NCBI RefSeq assembly: GCF_000565285.1
Contig: NZ_APVL01000021.1
Location: 1-63,708 of the forward strand
Origin: Cytobacillus firmus DS1
GTDB taxonomy: Bacteria; Bacillota; Bacilli; Bacillales; Cytobacillaceae
Direction of reading: 5' to 3'
Length of the DNA stretch: 63,708 nt
Under the pieces are notes generated by a model that worked only from the letters and a program-made list of their open reading frames with translations, did no database searches and had not been told where the DNA came from. Positions 1-8,924 of this stretch are shown one piece after another. The first letter of the stretch is position 1; each line of letters starts with the position of its first letter. Both the position numbers and the translations under genes were made by a program.

Positions 1-613
1 ATTCACCCTCTTCAGGCTTGCTCATCCACTCATCAAGCATTAGAGTATAGTCGCGATCATATGCCTTTTCTTTTGGTTCTACAATAAAAGAACCGTAAAG
101 ACCTTTATCCATTTGCTCAACAGCATTCTGATGGGTATGGTACATATATGTTCCAGGATCCTCCGGGGTGAATTCATATATGAAGGATTTACCCGGCTGT
201 ACCGCATTTTGTGTTACACCTGGTATACCGTCCATTTCATTTGGAACCTTAATCCCATGCCAGTGTATGGACACAGGTTCATCAAGTTCATTTTTAAGAT
301 TTATTTTTACTTTTTCTCCTTGCTTTACTCGAATTTGAGAACCGGGAACAGATCCATTGAATGTTAATGCATCCACACTTACACTCTCATTCAGTTGATG
401 TTTGCCTTTTTTTGCAACAATGTTTATTTCATTTCCTGTCAGTGTTTCTGTGGCATTTGCAGGTTGCGGCCCCTCGGCCTTTTCTTTTTCATCTGTATTA
501 TTTTCTTCTTCCATGTCCATGGTCCCATGGTCCATTCCACTCATGCCGCTATTAGAACAGGCAGCAAGAAATAAGATAGAAAAAAGGAATATAGCAAGCA
601 GTTTAAGTTTCAT
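1..613 (-). CDS. Multicopper oxidase, N-terminal part (runs off the left edge)
   Basis: Reading the minus strand from the ATG at 611-613 gives an open frame to the window edge. It starts with a lipoprotein signal (lipobox LAAC), followed by a Met/His-rich stretch (SGMSGMDHGTMDM) and an acidic linker. A cupredoxin fold follows with the copper-ligand motifs HWHG and YHTH, which in multicopper oxidases bind the type 2/type 3 copper cluster. The family oxidises Cu(I) or phenolic and metal substrates at the outer membrane face, often for copper tolerance. An AGGAGG site lies about 8 bases before the ATG. Only about 204 codons are inside the window, so the C-terminal type 1 site cannot be seen. The DUF1541 proteins nearby fit a metal-stress cluster. 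Confidence 0.9.
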   Translation of the reverse strand, partial: MKLKLLAIFLFSILFLAACSNSGMSGMDHGTMDMEEENNTDEKEKAEGPQPANATETLTGNEINIVAKKGKHQLNESVSVDALTFNGSVPGSQIRVKQGEKVKINLKNELDEPVSIHWHGIKVPNEMDGIPGVTQNAVQPGKSFIYEFTPEDPGTYMYHTHQNAVEQMDKGLYGSFIVEPKEKAYDRDYTLMLDEWMSKPEEGE

Positions 614-1076
614 GACTGAATACCTCCTGTTATTATTCAAACAAATCATAATATAAATAAGTGCAGAAACTATGGATAAAAAATTCTTTGTATGAAATTT
701 TCATTTAATGTAATTGACAATTGGAATTTAGTTAACAAATAATTCATATTTCTTTGCAGCCTCTTTAAAAATTTCGTTGTAAAAATAGAGTTAACGTAAA
801 TCATAAATAGGGGAGGCTGCGAGAATGGATAAATAGAGCAGACAAACATTCATTCCCAAATAGCTAAAAAGAACAAGGGGTTTATTTGCCATTTCAGTTT
901 TTCCTCTAAGGTTGACAGCTTGCAACAACAGAGAAAGAGTGAATAGGAGTGCGATGGAAAGCTAAAGGAAACATCGCTGCGTCTCTTTATAAATTTTAGT
1001 TTAAGTAACATTAAGATGTTTTGTTAACCCTTTAGGAGGTATATACACATGTGAAATAATTTAAAGGAGGAAGGAA
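614..1076. other. Gene-free stretch with one inverted repeat
   Basis: I find no credible gene here. An exact 8-base inverted repeat (GCAGCCTC at 756-763, GAGGCTGC at 813-820) brackets an AT-rich core of about 50 bases. The stretch should also carry the divergent promoters of the multicopper oxidase and the 1077 gene, but I could not assign them. Confidence 0.4.
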
Positions 1077-1955
1077 ATGACCATCAAAATATTAAAAATT
1101 TCAGGGTTAAGTTTGGCATCACTCGGAATCGTTTTTTCAGCTGGGGGAGTTTCTGCAGATGCCCACAATACCGAAGTAAATTTGCAAGACAGTGCAAAGG
1201 TTAAAGAGGAATTGAAAGTTGAGAAAAATCTAGCTAAAATAGAGAAAAAAGTGAATGATATTAACGTTAAAATAGTTGGAATTAAAGCATCCCTTGTAGA
1301 ACCCCCCTTATCTGCTGAAGAGGTCGAGAGATACAAGGAATATAAAGAAAAAATTGGCGATCTGCTTAATCGTTTAAATGCTGTGGAAAACCATTTAGAG
1401 GCCAAAACTAAAAATTCAGACAAACTGGATGCTTCCCAAGAAAGTATCGAAAAACTGATTAATGAAGTCCGCCTTAATGCTTTAGAAATCAGAGAAACAA
1501 TTGAACTTCATTTTGCTGAGACAATGTCAAGTTCAGGTGAAGTTCCTGATAAACTTGGAGAAGCTGAGAATCCAGCTTTCGAAATAGGCAGTCAAGCTAT
1601 AATTGAGGCAGATCATATGCCAGGCATGAAAGGGGCAGCCGCAACCATTGCAGGAGCATATGAGACTACTGCTTACTCTGTTACGTATTATCCAACGACT
1701 GGGGAAGAGCCGGTAAAAGATCATAAATGGGTCATCCATGAGGAAATTGAAAACGCCGGGGAAGAGCCTCTTAAACCAGGTGCAGAAGTTACCCTTAATG
1801 CAGATCATATGGAAGGTATGGACGGAGCAGCAGCGGTCATTGAATCAGCGGTCGAAACTACTGTCTATATGCTCGACTTTACTACCACAACCGGCGAAAA
1901 AGTAGATAAGCACAAATGGATCATTGAAAGTGAACTGGCTCCAATACAGCAGTAG
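1077..1955 (+). CDS. Secreted protein: helical module fused to two DUF1541 (YdhK-type) repeats
   Basis: 292 residues with an N-terminal signal peptide (hydrophobic to about residue 27, SADAH after it). Residues about 35-145 are charged, Lys/Glu-rich and predicted helical or coiled-coil. Residues about 150-290 hold two DUF1541 repeats, each with an HMxGMxGA core, a TTxYxxxxxxTTGE segment and HKWxI. DUF1541 proteins such as YdhK are extracytoplasmic and often sit beside copper genes; their biochemical role is not established. The GGAGG site is about 6 bases before the ATG. The C-terminal half is a paralogue of the 3943-4590 protein, but the helical module is present only here. A terminator follows. 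Confidence 0.75.
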   Translation: MTIKILKISGLSLASLGIVFSAGGVSADAHNTEVNLQDSAKVKEELKVEKNLAKIEKKVNDINVKIVGIKASLVEPPLSAEEVERYKEYKEKIGDLLNRLNAVENHLEAKTKNSDKLDASQESIEKLINEVRLNALEIRETIELHFAETMSSSGEVPDKLGEAENPAFEIGSQAIIEADHMPGMKGAAATIAGAYETTAYSVTYYPTTGEEPVKDHKWVIHEEIENAGEEPLKPGAEVTLNADHMEGMDGAAAVIESAVETTVYMLDFTTTTGEKVDKHKWIIESELAPIQQ

Positions 1956-1981
1956 TTCTTAGTTATTGAAAACATTTTAGG

Positions 1982-2031
1982 AAAGCCGATGTATACAAGC
2001 TTTTTTCATTGTATATATTCGGCTTTTTTAA
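1982..2031 (+). terminator. Rho-independent terminator
   Basis: AAGCCGA pairs with TCGGCTT, the stem continues imperfectly through GTATACA/TGTATAT, and a run of T follows. It lies 27 bases after the 1077 gene. Confidence 0.8.
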
Positions 2032-2213
2032 TTATATTACGATTTCTTTTAAATATCTTTTTCTAAAAACTCCTTACATATTGAATCTCTTCATAAATTC
2101 TTCATAATTTAATGTTATGAATGATAGGTGAACAAAATAGGATTTTCATTTCAGCAAACGGATTTGGCTTTTTCTTAGATAGGAAAGTGTTCACACGAAT
2201 AGGGGTTTTAAAA

Positions 2214-2948
2214 ATGTATGAGTTTTTCAGCATAATAAGCAACTTCTTTAGCCAGCCTTTAATTAATATTGGTTTGAGTACTAAAGACATACCCATAATA
2301 TCAGCTTTTATATTGGGCCTTGTAGGAGCATTGGCACCCTGTCAATTCACAGGGAATTTGGGAGCCATTACATTATACGGCAGCAGGTCTATACAAAAAA
2401 ACACCGCTTGGAAAGAAGTTCTGTATTTTACATTGGGTAAAATAGCCGTATTTTCAGGTTTTGGTTTATTAGTTTGGATATTCGGAAGTGAGATTAAGAC
2501 CTCTTTGACCGTTTATTTTCCTTGGATAAGGAGAATTATTGGACCAATGTTTATATTGATCGGCTTATTCTTGCTGGGGTTCCTTAAATTCAGGAAATCA
2601 ATATCACTAGGGGACTTTTTTGAGAGATTTAAAAAGGAAGGGAGAGTTGGAGCCTTCTTTATGGGAGTGAGCTTTAGCCTTGGTTTTTGTCCCACCATGT
2701 TCGTGCTATTCTTTGTCACTCTGATGCCAATGGCACTCTCAGTAAATTATGGGATGATATTGCCTCCAATCTTTGCAATAGGGACTTCTCTTCCTCTTAT
2801 TATTTCTGTTTTTCTTATTTGGTATCTAGAGCTAGGAGGGAAGTTTATAAAAAAGGGGAGAAGATTAGGGGCAATCGTTCAAAAAATCACTGGTATGATC
2901 ATTCTTATAATTGGAGTACTTGATACCATTACGTACTGGAGTCTATAA
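2214..2948 (+). CDS. CcdA/DsbD- or TauE/SafE-like membrane protein
   Basis: A polytopic membrane protein of 244 residues from this start, with about six hydrophobic segments. Two conserved Cys motifs are visible, APCQ in the first helix and GFCPT in the fourth. They resemble the paired Cys/Pro motifs of CcdA/DsbD transmembrane domains, which pass electrons across the membrane or handle copper. The frame is open from an ATG at 2121, but the ATG at 2214 has an AGGGG site in front and begins just before the first amphipathic segment, so I prefer it. The neighbours suggest a role in metal or thiol homeostasis (inference). Family assignment is by motif only. Confidence 0.65.
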   Translation: MYEFFSIISNFFSQPLINIGLSTKDIPIISAFILGLVGALAPCQFTGNLGAITLYGSRSIQKNTAWKEVLYFTLGKIAVFSGFGLLVWIFGSEIKTSLTVYFPWIRRIIGPMFILIGLFLLGFLKFRKSISLGDFFERFKKEGRVGAFFMGVSFSLGFCPTMFVLFFVTLMPMALSVNYGMILPPIFAIGTSLPLIISVFLIWYLELGGKFIKKGRRLGAIVQKITGMIILIIGVLDTITYWSL

Positions 2949-3092
2949 AAGGAATTTGTCGAGGGAATTTATTGCTTTAAAAGATAAATTAAGATGAGGT
3001 TAGAGAAATAAAGCAGATGAATTCCAAAAAATGAATGATATTATTATGTTAAAGTATGCGAACCGTCTAAACTTGAAAAGGGTAAAAGAAAA

Positions 3093-3126
3093 GGCCATCC
3101 CTGTAGTAATACAGAAGGGATGGGCC
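3093..3126 (-). terminator. Terminator for the 3153 gene
   Basis: GGCCATCCC pairs with GGGATGGCC, with inner pairing TGTA/TACA. Read on the minus strand it is followed by TTTTCTTTT, so it serves the convergent minus-strand gene. It may also stop transcription from 2214. Confidence 0.8.
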
Positions 3127-3152
3127 ATTCTTCAGTTTACTGTACCATATCT

Positions 3153-3551
3153 TTAAATTAAGAATTGAAGTAATGACCAGCTCAATAAAAATAATGTGCT
3201 TCCGGAGGCTATTAGTATAGTAATTAGCTTTCTTTTTTCTTTAGCTTGAAGATGTTTATATTCTTTATAAGTAACTTTACCTATAGCAAATTGAAGCCCT
3301 GCTTCATCAGGTGAAACTAAATATTCTCTTCCATGAGCATCCTGCAGCATTACCTTTGTGATTAAAGGCAAAGCTTCTCCTTGCAGTAAATTAAGGTTAC
3401 TTTCAATAGATGTATTTTCTTGAATCATCCTATACTGTCCATCAGCGGCAGCAATACCGACTATGTTATAAATGGAATGCCCCCTTATCTCTTCACACAT
3501 TTTAAGGGCTTGTTGCTCAATGACATTATGAGTAAAGCACAATATTTTCAC
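3153..3551 (-). CDS. Hypothetical protein with a C-terminal membrane anchor
   Basis: 132 residues, starting at a GTG (3551). I do not recognise the family. The first 100 residues are soluble with mixed charge. Residues about 108-130 form one hydrophobic helix after a basic patch (AKEKRKL), so the protein is probably tail-anchored with its bulk in the cytoplasm. The ribosome site is weak. A clear terminator 25 bases after the stop supports a real transcription unit. Confidence 0.55.
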   Translation of the reverse strand: MKILCFTHNVIEQQALKMCEEIRGHSIYNIVGIAAADGQYRMIQENTSIESNLNLLQGEALPLITKVMLQDAHGREYLVSPDEAGLQFAIGKVTYKEYKHLQAKEKRKLITILIASGSTLFLLSWSLLQFLI

Positions 3552-3942
3552 CTCATTATTAAAGGGTGTAAGAGGAGAGTTTTTATTATTTTTCGGTTTG
3601 TGCTATATATCAGCGTTGACCTCCAGATTTCTCTTTTTAAATCAATTATATGCACCATCAATTTCTACCGTGTGCACATAAATTTTACATAATTATTTAT
3701 ATGGTAAAAGTGAGAGTAATCTAAACAATTTATTTAATTTTAATGTCAATGATTATAAATAGTCAACATTCAAGCTATTTAACTATTATTAGTTCTCAAT
3801 CGGAACAAAAGAGTTAAGAGGAATAAATATTTATCGAATGGAAAAAGACTAAAAGGAAATTTCATCTTACATGAGCTAACATCATATTTTCTGCACATTT
3901 TATAATTATAATATTGTAAATTGCTAAAGGAGGATTTTGTGT

Positions 3943-4590
3943 ATGTTGAAAAAAGCATTCAAAAAATCAATGTTATTTGTATTGCTTGCTTCTCTTTTAT
4001 TACTTTTGGGAGCCTGTACAAATGCAATTGATGAAAACGCAGAAAACAATGAAGGCACCGAGAATACAGAAGAGAGCAAAGACAATGAAGATATGGAAGG
4101 CATGGACCATGATAATATGGATGATGATATGGAAGGCATGGACCATGATAATATGAATATGTCTGGTTCAGGCGAAGTTCCTGAAGGTTTAGAAGAAGCA
4201 GCTTCACCAACTTATGAAGCTGGAAGCAAGGCCATTATTGAATCAGATCACATGTCAGGTATGAAAGGCGCTGAAGCTACCATAGTTGGAGCATATGATA
4301 CTACAGTTTATACAATATCATACACTCCGACAACTGGCGGAGAGAGTGTGGAGGATCATAAATGGGTGATTCATGAAGAGTTAGAAGGGGTAGGAGAAGA
4401 GCGGCTTGAACCTGGAACAGAAGTTACTGTAAATGCTGAACATATGGAAGGCATGGACGGAGCAACAGCTGTAATTGACTCTGCTGAGCAAACAACTGTA
4501 TATATGGTTGACTTCACTCCAACAACCGGCGGTGAAGAAGTGAAAAATCACAAATGGGTAACAGAAAGCGAGTTATCACCAGCTGAATAG
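3943..4590 (+). CDS. YdhK-like lipoprotein with two DUF1541 repeats
   Basis: 215 residues from the ATG at 3943, which has AAGGAGGA 8 bases upstream. A TTG two codons earlier is too close to that site. The N-terminus is a lipoprotein signal (lipobox LLGAC). A Glu/Asp/Met/His-rich linker with repeated MEGMDHDNM units follows (about residues 45-75), which looks like a metal-binding tether. Two DUF1541 repeats follow (about 80-215). Homologues are outer-face lipoproteins frequently near copper-resistance genes; their function is not defined. It shares both repeats with the 1077 protein and probably arose by duplication. Confidence 0.8.
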   Translation: MLKKAFKKSMLFVLLASLLLLLGACTNAIDENAENNEGTENTEESKDNEDMEGMDHDNMDDDMEGMDHDNMNMSGSGEVPEGLEEAASPTYEAGSKAIIESDHMSGMKGAEATIVGAYDTTVYTISYTPTTGGESVEDHKWVIHEELEGVGEERLEPGTEVTVNAEHMEGMDGATAVIDSAEQTTVYMVDFTPTTGGEEVKNHKWVTESELSPAE

Positions 4591-4621
4591 ATTTATAAAC
4601 TTTAACTGAATAAAGACAGAA

Positions 4622-4655
4622 CAAAAAGCCGATTCCAGATCAAGAATCGGCTTTT
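4622..4655 (+). terminator. Terminator after the ydhK-like gene
   Basis: AAAAGCCGATTC pairs with GAATCGGCTTTT, 12 base pairs with a short loop. Confidence 0.9.
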
Positions 4656-4712
4656 ATATGGAACTGCTTTAAATCCTAAAATCAGAAAAAGAGTTTATTA
4701 CTTGCCTGTCCA

Positions 4713-5099
4713 TTAATACCCAACACCCCAAACGGTTAGTAAAAACTAATCAGCGGGAAATCCTGTCTTTCTCAACTTTTCCCGTATATTTCTAACATGC
4801 GAATCAATAGTGCGGTCTTCAATTGATACTCCATATCCCCAAACCGATTCAATTAAGTGATTTCTGGAGAAAACCTTGTTCCTGTTATTTATAAATAAAT
4901 GTACCATCGCAAATTCCTTAGGGGTAAGCAAGATCTCTTTATCTTCAAAAAACAGTTCATAAGAATCAGGTTTAGGTTCGCGAATGGTACCTGCTATTGT
5001 TATAAAAGATAAAAGACTTCCAAGTTTCATTAAACGCCCAAAGATCTTTATCGGTTTTGAGGTGAATAAGGATAAAATATTACAATTGCTTAATGTCAA
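4713..5099 (-). pseudogene. Remnant of an OmpR/PhoB-type response regulator
   Basis: The minus strand encodes most of a winged-helix effector domain: LLTPKEF, then RNHLIESVWG and IDSHVRNIREKLRKTG. Translation stops at TAG (4746-4748) directly after FPAD. The same frame continues beyond the stop with LLTVWGVGY and then ends at TAA (4713-4715). So the recognition wing is present but separated by a nonsense codon. The whole N-terminal receiver domain, with its phosphorylated Asp, is missing; sequence upstream of about 5030 no longer resembles a regulator. No partner histidine kinase is next to it. It probably once regulated the neighbouring metal genes (inference). Confidence 0.85.
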
Positions 5100-5223
5100 A
5101 AATAAATATGAGAAAAACTGATGCCAATTGTTGATGGTATATTCTGTATGAATGATAAGTGTGCAAGAGACGTAATTTCCATAAGCACAACTTGAAGAGG
5201 TAACTTATTGATACGTTTGATGG

Positions 5224-5261
<38 letters not shown>

Positions 5262-5274
5262 GAAATGAAATAAA

Positions 5275-5322
5275 AATACTGTCTCATTATCAAAGTATAC
5301 TTAAGATAGTGAGACAGTATTA
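5275..5322. repeat. Isolated long hairpin (17 bp stem)
   Basis: AATACTGTCTCATTATC (5275-5291) pairs with the arm at 5305-5321 with a single G-U, around a 13-base loop, and is followed by TTTTTT. No intact gene ends nearby. The rest of 5100-5557 shows nothing else I can support. Confidence 0.7.
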
Positions 5323-5557
5323 ATTTTTTCATCAAATTAATTCTCCTGGTTTAATTTGCATTTATAGAATTTTGAAATGAATTTATTTACAGCCAGATTC
5401 ATTTTCACTAAATTCTTGGTATTATGTTCTGATGCTTGCTGATATTAGTTTAATCCTTATTTAAGGGATATTTTTGAAGATTTATAAACCCCTCTTATAT
5501 TTTATATTTAACTAATTTAGTTTACATAATATTATTACGCGCAACCTTTATCTAAAC

Positions 5558-5695
5558 TTATTCACTATCCTGTGTACTATTAAAGAATATTTCTGCCTGA
5601 TCTTTATTTTCCTTTCCATTGTTATTTTCTTTTTCACCCATTTTCCCATCAGATTCATAACTTAATTCAAATGTATTCTCTGGTTCCTTTTTCAT
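5558..5695 (-). CDS. Small acidic hypothetical protein (45 aa)
   Basis: An ATG (5693-5695) with GGAG 7 bases upstream opens a 45-residue frame. It is rich in Glu, Asn and Lys with no hydrophobic segment, so a soluble, probably disordered protein is expected. I do not recognise it. Clean start, SD and stop make it plausible, but it could be chance. Confidence 0.4.
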   Translation of the reverse strand: MKKEPENTFELSYESDGKMGEKENNNGKENKDQAEIFFNSTQDSE

Positions 5696-5792
5696 TTCGA
5701 TCGCTCCATTGTTTTGATATTTAGTACAGTGTCTTTTACATTTAATAAATGCGTTTTCAACAACACCAGAACATGAGTTCCCTGAATACTTT

Positions 5793-6266
5793 TCACACTG
5801 GCATCAGTGCGGCAGTTAAATACTTTCTGGGTGTCCCGTAATAAATCAGCTTGCTGAATTCCGGATAAATAGATTCAAAGTAAATAAAGATTGGCGAATC
5901 AAGCAGCCATGGATAGTTGGAATAAAAAGACCGGTCTCCATAAACCATCGCTGTCAGCGCCAGATCCAATTCTTTCTGGAAAATGAGAAACCTTATTTTT
6001 GAGTATTGCTGATCAAATTCCCCCCTGCTGATATATACCCTTCCGCTCAGCACATACTGGCCCATTTGCGGAATCCATTCAGCAAGAACTTCATCACGCA
6101 TTTTAGGATTAATTGCTTTAAAATCATAGCATCCGCCTATTGCCAAAAATAATTCTCCAGTTGCATCTGAGTGTGTAAGTGTATATTTCCTGCTGTCTAC
6201 TGGTCTGAATTCCGTCGCAGGAGGCAAATATTTAACCGACAGCTTAGATGGATTAAATTTGCTCAC
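5793..6266 (-). CDS. Staygreen (SGR) family protein
   Basis: 157 residues from a GTG start with a GGGGGG site upstream. The N-terminal signature KFNPSKLSV and the segments RKYTLTHSDATGELFLAIG and MRDEVLAEW match bacterial members of the staygreen family. Plant SGR removes magnesium from chlorophyll a. Bacterial homologues occur in organisms without chlorophyll, and the physiological substrate in Bacillus is unknown. It is a lone gene between the regulator remnant and a secreted protein. The family call is by recalled sequence pattern. Confidence 0.8.
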   Translation of the reverse strand: MSKFNPSKLSVKYLPPATEFRPVDSRKYTLTHSDATGELFLAIGGCYDFKAINPKMRDEVLAEWIPQMGQYVLSGRVYISRGEFDQQYSKIRFLIFQKELDLALTAMVYGDRSFYSNYPWLLDSPIFIYFESIYPEFSKLIYYGTPRKYLTAALMPV

Positions 6267-6344
6267 AAGAAGCGTCCCCCCTATACAAATTTCCTTATGC
6301 TCAGTATATGGCGGCCAGAGAGAAACGTGACAAACGCCCAGTCA

Positions 6345-7106
6345 TTAACGCTTGCGGGAATTCATTTTCATGACTTTGGTATCTTTTAATTTCCATTTCC
6401 CTTCTTCATACAGCCAAAAGGACTCTACAAAGGCAATGGTATCTGCATTATATGCTCCGCTTATTCTCTGAACTCCCATTAACCCCTCTTTCCCTTCAAC
6501 AGGGATGATCTTCAAAGTGCTATATGGATTTACCATAAGCTCAGTTGGCTCGCTAAGCTTTCCGTTTACATACATACCGAGCCGTTCATACTCTTTACTC
6601 CGGTCCCGTAAATCAAACGTATATGATTGTTTTGTATCCTGGATGCTGATATTTGCTTTGTAGCCATTTTCAAATTGACTATTGATTACTAAAGGATCTG
6701 GAACAGACAGGTCAATCAACTTAAAGTCCTTTAAAGTATATAAATAAAAATTCGACAGGCCACCGCTTCCACCAGTTGGAATAATAATATACATATCTTT
6801 GATGGAATCATGGTTTAAATCTTCAAACTGTATTTGAGGTTCATAGCCCCCCTCAAGCTCCGCTTTATACGTATTGCCGTCTGAAGCCTTAACTTCGAGT
6901 GATATCTCTTTTAAAAATGAGGCGCCTTCCTCATAATAGACACCCTTAATATAGACAGTATCTGCCTTATTATCACCGGTAACATCCACTTTCTTTTTTG
7001 ACAGCGATACAGTCTTTTGTTCCTGTTCACCTGCATATACACCGGTTATAGCGGATAAAGACATAAAAAAGAAAGCAGCAAACGCAAAAAGCAATTCCTT
7101 CTTCAT
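6345..7106 (-). CDS. Secreted protein with VCBS/FG-GAP-like Asp repeats
   Basis: 253 residues with a Sec signal peptide (about residues 1-25, ending VYAGE). Two Asp-rich loops, DVTGDNKADTVYIKG and DLNHDSIKDMYIII, have the DxxGDxxxD spacing of calcium-binding FG-GAP/VCBS-type repeats. A GGSGG loop follows. The rest is predicted beta-rich. A surface or exported role is likely; no enzyme motif is visible. The AGGATGCG site precedes the ATG. Confidence 0.65.
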   Translation of the reverse strand: MKKELLFAFAAFFFMSLSAITGVYAGEQEQKTVSLSKKKVDVTGDNKADTVYIKGVYYEEGASFLKEISLEVKASDGNTYKAELEGGYEPQIQFEDLNHDSIKDMYIIIPTGGSGGLSNFYLYTLKDFKLIDLSVPDPLVINSQFENGYKANISIQDTKQSYTFDLRDRSKEYERLGMYVNGKLSEPTELMVNPYSTLKIIPVEGKEGLMGVQRISGAYNADTIAFVESFWLYEEGKWKLKDTKVMKMNSRKR

Positions 7107-7168
7107 TTACGCATCCTCCCTATTTTTTTATTATCTTGCCCAATTTTGGAAATAACATGTAAAATCAC

Positions 7169-7198
7169 AAAAAACCTCCTATCCTAAGGATAAGAGGC
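7169..7198 (-). terminator. Terminator of alsT
   Basis: On the minus strand CCTCTTATCC pairs with GGATAGGAGG and is followed by TTTTTTG, 14 bases after the alsT stop. Confidence 0.9.
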
Positions 7199-7211
7199 TG
7201 TAATAAATAAA

Positions 7212-8654
7212 TTATTTAGCTGCTTTTTTTAAAGCATTTTCTTTAGTTTCCCAGGATTCAATCCCTTTCAGACCTGGGATAGAATCAGCATAAAACACAG
7301 GGTCTTTTCCTTCTTTCCTCTGTGCCTTATAATCCTTCAATGCAGCGAATGCAATTTTCCCGAGCATTGTTATGGCAATCAGGTTTATTAAAGCCATAAT
7401 GCCCATAAATAAATCTGCAAGGCCCCAAACTGTTGCCAGGTCGACTAAAGCTCCAAAGATGACCATGCCGATTACGCCAATACGATAAATGAATATTGCC
7501 AATGGGCTTTCCTTGATGAACTCAATGTTCGTTTCCCCATAATAGTAATTGCCAATAACAGAACTAAATGCGAAAAGAAAAATTGACACCGCCACAAAAA
7601 TTGGAGCCCATGTGCCGATATGAGACGATAATGCGGTTTGGGTTAATTGGATACCTGAAAGATCAGGTGATGTATAAGCTCCTGAAAGGATAATCATAAA
7701 TGCAGTCGCAGAACAAATTAAGATCGTATCTACAAATACACCTAAAGTCTGAATTAACCCCTGTTTAACAGGGTGAGTAACAGCAGCCGTTGCAGCTGCA
7801 TTAGGTGCACTTCCCATTCCGGCTTCATTGGAGAATAATCCCCTTTTAATACCCATCATGACAGCAGCACCCATTGCCCCTCCAAAGGCCTGATCCATAC
7901 CAAATGCACCTTTAACGATCGTTGCAATAAGATTTGGCACTTCAGTAATATTCATAATCACAATTACAATGGCAACAATTAAGTAAATAACAGCCATTAT
8001 CGGAACAATAACTTGTGATACATAGGCTATTCTCTTAATTCCTCCAAAAATGATAACAGCCGTTAAAACAGCAAGAATTAACCCAATGGTCAAACGGCTT
8101 GTCCCAAATGCTTCATTGAAGGCTAATGAAATTGTGTTGGATTGGACTGAGTTGAATACAAGCCCAAAGCAGAAAGTAATGATGACAGCAAACAAAATGC
8201 CCATCCATCGTTTGTTAAGTCCTTTTTCCATATAATAAGCAGGACCGCCGCGAAACCCGTCTTTATCTTTGACCTTATAGATTTGCGCTAATGTACTCTC
8301 AACAAAACTTGAGGCTGCGCCTAAAAAGGCAATGACCCACATCCAAAACACGGCACCTGGTCCGCCAGCTGCTATTGCTGTAGCCACGCCAGCCATGTTG
8401 CCGGTCCCTATCCTGGAAGCAGCACTGATCGTAAATGCCTGGAAGGAAGAAATCCCTCTTTTTCCTTCTGCTGATACCATGGTTTTATCTCCAAGTATCC
8501 GAACCATTTCTCCAAAATAACGGAATTGTACAAATTTGCTTCTTAGACTGAAATAGAGGCCTAAAATGATAAGTACTGCAATTAAAATATAAGTCCAGAC
8601 AATATCATTTAGAAAGCCTACAGCTGAATTTAAACCTTCTAAAAATAAATTCAT
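7212..8654 (-). CDS. alsT: Alanine/glycine:cation symporter (AGCS family)
   Basis: 480 residues and about eleven membrane segments. Family hallmarks are visible: GTGNMAGVATAIAAGGPGA near residue 85 and KRGLFSNEAGMGSAPNAAA near residue 270, which form substrate and sodium sites. AGCS carriers import alanine or glycine with sodium or protons. It has its own terminator and lies downstream of parE-parC, as in B. subtilis. The RBS GGGGG precedes the ATG. Confidence 0.9.
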   Translation of the reverse strand: MNLFLEGLNSAVGFLNDIVWTYILIAVLIILGLYFSLRSKFVQFRYFGEMVRILGDKTMVSAEGKRGISSFQAFTISAASRIGTGNMAGVATAIAAGGPGAVFWMWVIAFLGAASSFVESTLAQIYKVKDKDGFRGGPAYYMEKGLNKRWMGILFAVIITFCFGLVFNSVQSNTISLAFNEAFGTSRLTIGLILAVLTAVIIFGGIKRIAYVSQVIVPIMAVIYLIVAIVIVIMNITEVPNLIATIVKGAFGMDQAFGGAMGAAVMMGIKRGLFSNEAGMGSAPNAAATAAVTHPVKQGLIQTLGVFVDTILICSATAFMIILSGAYTSPDLSGIQLTQTALSSHIGTWAPIFVAVSIFLFAFSSVIGNYYYGETNIEFIKESPLAIFIYRIGVIGMVIFGALVDLATVWGLADLFMGIMALINLIAITMLGKIAFAALKDYKAQRKEGKDPVFYADSIPGLKGIESWETKENALKKAAK

Positions 8655-8888
8655 TCATTTACCCCCTGTTTCTTATTTTGCGGCATTTATTATCTCACTA
8701 AAATAACACCTCTTCTAATCTATCAAAAGAATTTTTAATAGACAAGACGAATATTCATTCCAATGCCTTAAAAACACAATAAAATCTTGTTCTAAAAGAA
8801 AAAAGCCAAAATTTATATTCCCCTGTAAACGGATCTTCAAACGTTTTCAAATAATAATTTATTCGGTTTTTATACAAAAATATATAAT

Positions 8889-8917
8889 GAATCCCCCTGT
8901 CATTAACAGGGGGATTC
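8889..8917 (-). terminator. Terminator of the parE-parC operon
   Basis: GAATCCCCCTG pairs perfectly with CAGGGGGATTC (11 bp, 7-base loop) right after the parC stop. The T-tract is interrupted. Confidence 0.85.
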
Positions 8918-8924
8918 ACTAGGC

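Noticed and set aside
756..820. GCAGCCTC/GAGGCTGC inverted repeat as a mobile element end
   Set aside because: Only 8 bases, no target duplication and no coding capacity between the arms.
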